This document shows positions 5,473 through 7,985 of a stretch of DNA of 7,985 nt, in pieces; the first letter of the stretch is position 1, and each line of letters opens with the position of its first letter. The position numbers were made by a program, and so were the translations under genes. Source of the stretch: Methanosphaera sp. rholeuAM6 (lineage in GTDB: Archaea; Methanobacteriota; Methanobacteria; Methanobacteriales; Methanobacteriaceae). The notes under the pieces were generated by a model that was not told the origin of the DNA, did no database searches, and worked only from the letters and a program-made list of their open reading frames with translations. Location: the NCBI GenBank assembly GCA_003266105.1, contig MVAA01000092.1, positions 645 to 8,629 on the forward strand. The letters run 5' to 3'.

Positions 5473-5490
5473 GTATAATTTATGGAGGGG

Positions 5491-5853
5491 TTATTCTCCA
5501 ATTTCTTGGGATATGTAGTAACCTATTACTCCACCAACTGCTCCTGCAATTATGTAGAAAACTATCAAGAAAACAGAACTTCCAAGGATATAGGATACAT
5601 ATGTTAAACCATATGATACATACATTAATGCTACAGATATGACTGTTGTAATTATAGAACCAATAAATGATGTTATTAATCCTGCAACTCCGGCTTCAAT
5701 CCTATCCGTATTCTTGATTATTCCCACAATTATACCTGTAAAGAATACGAATGGCAGTATGCTTGTGCTTGTTCCACTTACAAGATAAGTGATGATAATT
5801 ATTATTACTCCCAAGGGTATTGCTTTACCTTTTAAAACCTGATTTATGTCCAT
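5491..5853 (-). CDS. Small four-helix membrane protein (DUF5518-like), second copy
   Basis: A 120-residue membrane protein with hydrophobic helices at about 11-27, 31-47, 54-78 and 92-113, and short polar ends. Glycines in the last helix (AGAVGGVIGYY) suggest tight helix packing. It resembles the DUF5518 proteins of archaea, which have no known function; I name the family from memory. It is a clear paralogue of the gene just upstream. Both start with a short polar N-terminus and GKxIPL, carry FFTGIIVGIIK or LFIGIFVGVMK in helix 2, share GSII in helix 3, and end with FYxIxGxxGxxxGYxxxxEI. The ATG at 5853 has AGAGGT 7 bases upstream, and this site overlaps the last codons of the upstream gene, so the pair is co-translated. 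The possible role is in the envelope, but this is unproven. Confidence 0.75.
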   Translation of the reverse strand: MDINQVLKGKAIPLGVIIIIITYLVSGTSTSILPFVFFTGIIVGIIKNTDRIEAGVAGLITSFIGSIITTVISVALMYVSYGLTYVSYILGSSVFLIVFYIIAGAVGGVIGYYISQEIGE

Positions 5854-5857
5854 AATT

Positions 5858-6238
5858 TTAACCTCTGTTATCTATTTCTTCCCTAACATGGTAACCCAGG
5901 GCACTTCCAATACATCCTACAATTACATAAAATACTATGTAAAACACGGAATACTGAATTACTGCTATTGCATATAATCCTCCCTCTGTATAATATACTG
6001 TTACAAGGGATACTATAAATGCAATTATTGAACCGATAATAAATCCTATCAGTGCGGTCAACAGTACTTCATTCATTGTCGCTTTCTTCATTACCCCAAC
6101 AAATATTCCTATAAAAAGCAGGGAAGGTATGATTAGTGTGGTGTCACCAGTCAGTAATGAACAGGCCAGTATCATCAATATTGTTAAGGGTATTGTTTTT
6201 CCCCGTATTATGTTTTTTATGCTAATATTATCATTCAA
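5858..6238 (-). CDS. Small four-helix membrane protein (DUF5518-like), first copy, TTG start
   Basis: A 126-residue membrane protein with hydrophobic helices at about 15-31, 36-52, 56-82 and 91-115, and a charged C-terminal tail HVREEIDNRG. It is a paralogue of the next gene, 4 bases downstream. The frame upstream is open back to the top6A stop and contains no ATG or GTG, so TTG 6238 is the only normal start. An ATG at 6234 is in another frame and stops at once. Only AGGG directly abutting the TTG resembles a ribosome-binding site, so initiation is probably weak or coupled to top6A. The start lies 33 bases after the top6A stop, across a perfect hairpin. Function is unknown. The location behind topoisomerase VI need not mean a shared role. 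Confidence 0.72.
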   Translation of the reverse strand: MNDNISIKNIIRGKTIPLTILMILACSLLTGDTTLIIPSLLFIGIFVGVMKKATMNEVLLTALIGFIIGSIIAFIVSLVTVYYTEGGLYAIAVIQYSVFYIVFYVIVGCIGSALGYHVREEIDNRG

Positions 6239-6250
6239 CCCTATAAAGGT

Positions 6251-6271
6251 TAGACAAGTAAGGTGACTTGT

Positions 6272-6274
<3 letters not shown>
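6251..6274 (-). other. Perfect 9-bp hairpin over the top6A stop codon
   Basis: TAGACAAGT (6251-6259) and ACTTGTCTA (6266-6274) are exact reverse complements with a 6-base loop. On the minus strand the first three bases of the stem are the top6A TAG stop. The loop reads CACCTT, and there is no T-run after it. It could lower read-through to the membrane-protein genes, mark an RNA-processing site, or influence initiation at the poor TTG start just downstream. Confidence 0.65.
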
Positions 6275-7345
<1,071 letters not shown>

Positions 7346-7349
7346 AGTA

Positions 7350-7985
7350 TTAGTCTCCTATATCTTCATTTTCTGCTTCCAATTCTTCCATCTGCATTTT
7401 CATTCTCATCTTAGGTTCTTCTGTTTTTATGTGCATTGGTTCTATTTCAGGTTGTTTAAGACGATTCTTCATGTCCATGATTTTAGCTTTGTGTGTTACT
7501 TCATCCATGATTTTCTCATATTCCGGAACATCTTTTTCTGCCAATAATGCGGATTGTTTTATAACAACAGGTACAAGATCTTCGAAGATTTTTGCTCTCA
7601 TTTCTTCGTTCTTTGCTGCTTTTTTGGTTCTTATGTATTTTTCAAGTTTTCTTGCTATTTTCATTGTTGCCTGTCTGATTTCCCTAACTATTTCTTCTTC
7701 CGGTGCAACACTTTGTTTTCCTGTTGACAGGTATGGAACGTTAGTTGAGATAATGTTTACGAATACTGATATTGGTGCATCATCAAGGTTTCTTACACCG
7801 TATCTTCTCCAGTCAATGCTTTTTAATGCTTCTGTTATTGCACAGCTACCCTGGTCGAATGTTAAAGGTACACGGTTGGCGAATCTCATGATTTCAGCTT
7901 TTTTCTGTTGTCCAACCAGACGTCCTGCCTTTCCACCGTATGCTATACCTGCTTCTACGATGAATGATACTCCTCCACGGTATGC
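7350..7985 (-). CDS. top6B: DNA topoisomerase VI subunit B, C-terminal part (runs off right edge)
   Basis: The frame is open from the right edge for 211 codons to TAA 7350-7352. An internal ATG at 7889 is not the gene start, because FIVEAGIAYGGKAGR lies in frame before it. This is the transducer domain of the GHKL ATPase subunit, which dimerises on ATP binding and drives cleavage by top6A. Fragment positions: MRFANRVPL at 33-41, QGSCAITEAL at 45-54, IDWRRYGV at 57-64 (the conserved W-K/R-x-Y motif), and NVPYLSTGKQS at 82-92, whose Lys90 is probably the switch lysine that contacts the ATP phosphate. The last 70 or so residues are a Lys/Glu/Met-rich helix, probably coiled, ending AENEDIGD. The N-terminal Bergerat ATPase fold lies outside the window. 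It is the first gene seen of the top6B-top6A operon. Confidence 0.95.
   Translation of the reverse strand, partial: AYRGGVSFIVEAGIAYGGKAGRLVGQQKKAEIMRFANRVPLTFDQGSCAITEALKSIDWRRYGVRNLDDAPISVFVNIISTNVPYLSTGKQSVAPEEEIVREIRQATMKIARKLEKYIRTKKAAKNEEMRAKIFEDLVPVVIKQSALLAEKDVPEYEKIMDEVTHKAKIMDMKNRLKQPEIEPMHIKTEEPKMRMKMQMEELEAENEDIGD

Noticed and set aside
6226..6234. ATG at 6234 as start of the first membrane protein
   Set aside because: It is out of frame with the protein and meets a stop after five codons.

Overview
The window looks like chromosome of a low-GC methanogenic archaeon of the order Methanobacteriales, most probably Methanosphaera or a close relative. The support is a DNA topoisomerase VI gene pair, an archaeal-type (non-bacterial) GAPDH, an archaeal LOR/SDH-domain ornithine cyclodeaminase-like protein, a secreted beta-helix adhesin-like protein, DUF5518-like small membrane proteins, AT-rich intergenic DNA with archaeal TATA-like boxes, and T-run terminators. 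The genus is inferred from protein style and base composition, not from a marker gene.

Layout, left to right. (1) 1-587, minus strand: N-terminal 195 residues of a secreted adhesin-like protein that runs off the left edge. (2) 666-2831, minus strand: a two-gene operon of an ornithine cyclodeaminase-like (TIGR00300-type) gene followed by a CaCA-family cation/Ca2+ exchanger. (3) 2986-3999, minus strand: gap, with its own promoter and an operator-like palindrome near the predicted transcription start. (4) 4000-4570: a long non-coding stretch containing the gap promoter and what looks like the decayed right end of an IS200/IS605-type element (two adjacent hairpins plus a possible TnpB tail). (5) 4571-5343: an orphan 78-codon ORF (plus strand) and a convergent GNAT acetyltransferase (minus strand) whose stop codons overlap within four bases. 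Both are visibly more AT-rich than the housekeeping genes. (6) 5491-6238, minus strand: two tandem paralogous four-helix membrane proteins. (7) 6272-7985, minus strand: top6A and the C-terminal part of top6B, which runs off the right edge.

How it works together. The core is housekeeping: topoisomerase VI (top6B-top6A, translationally coupled), central carbon metabolism (gap), amino-acid metabolism (cyclodeaminase-like) and ion homeostasis (exchanger). The segment between top6A and gap (about 4200-6240) has an accessory character: an IS relic, an orphan ORF, a GNAT with an operator-like promoter, and a membrane-protein duplication. No complete novel defence or mobile system is proven here. The best leads are the IS200/IS605 right-end relic, which could still encode an omega-RNA-like transcript, the repeat-flanked GNAT promoter, and perfect hairpins placed over the stop codons of both gap and top6A.
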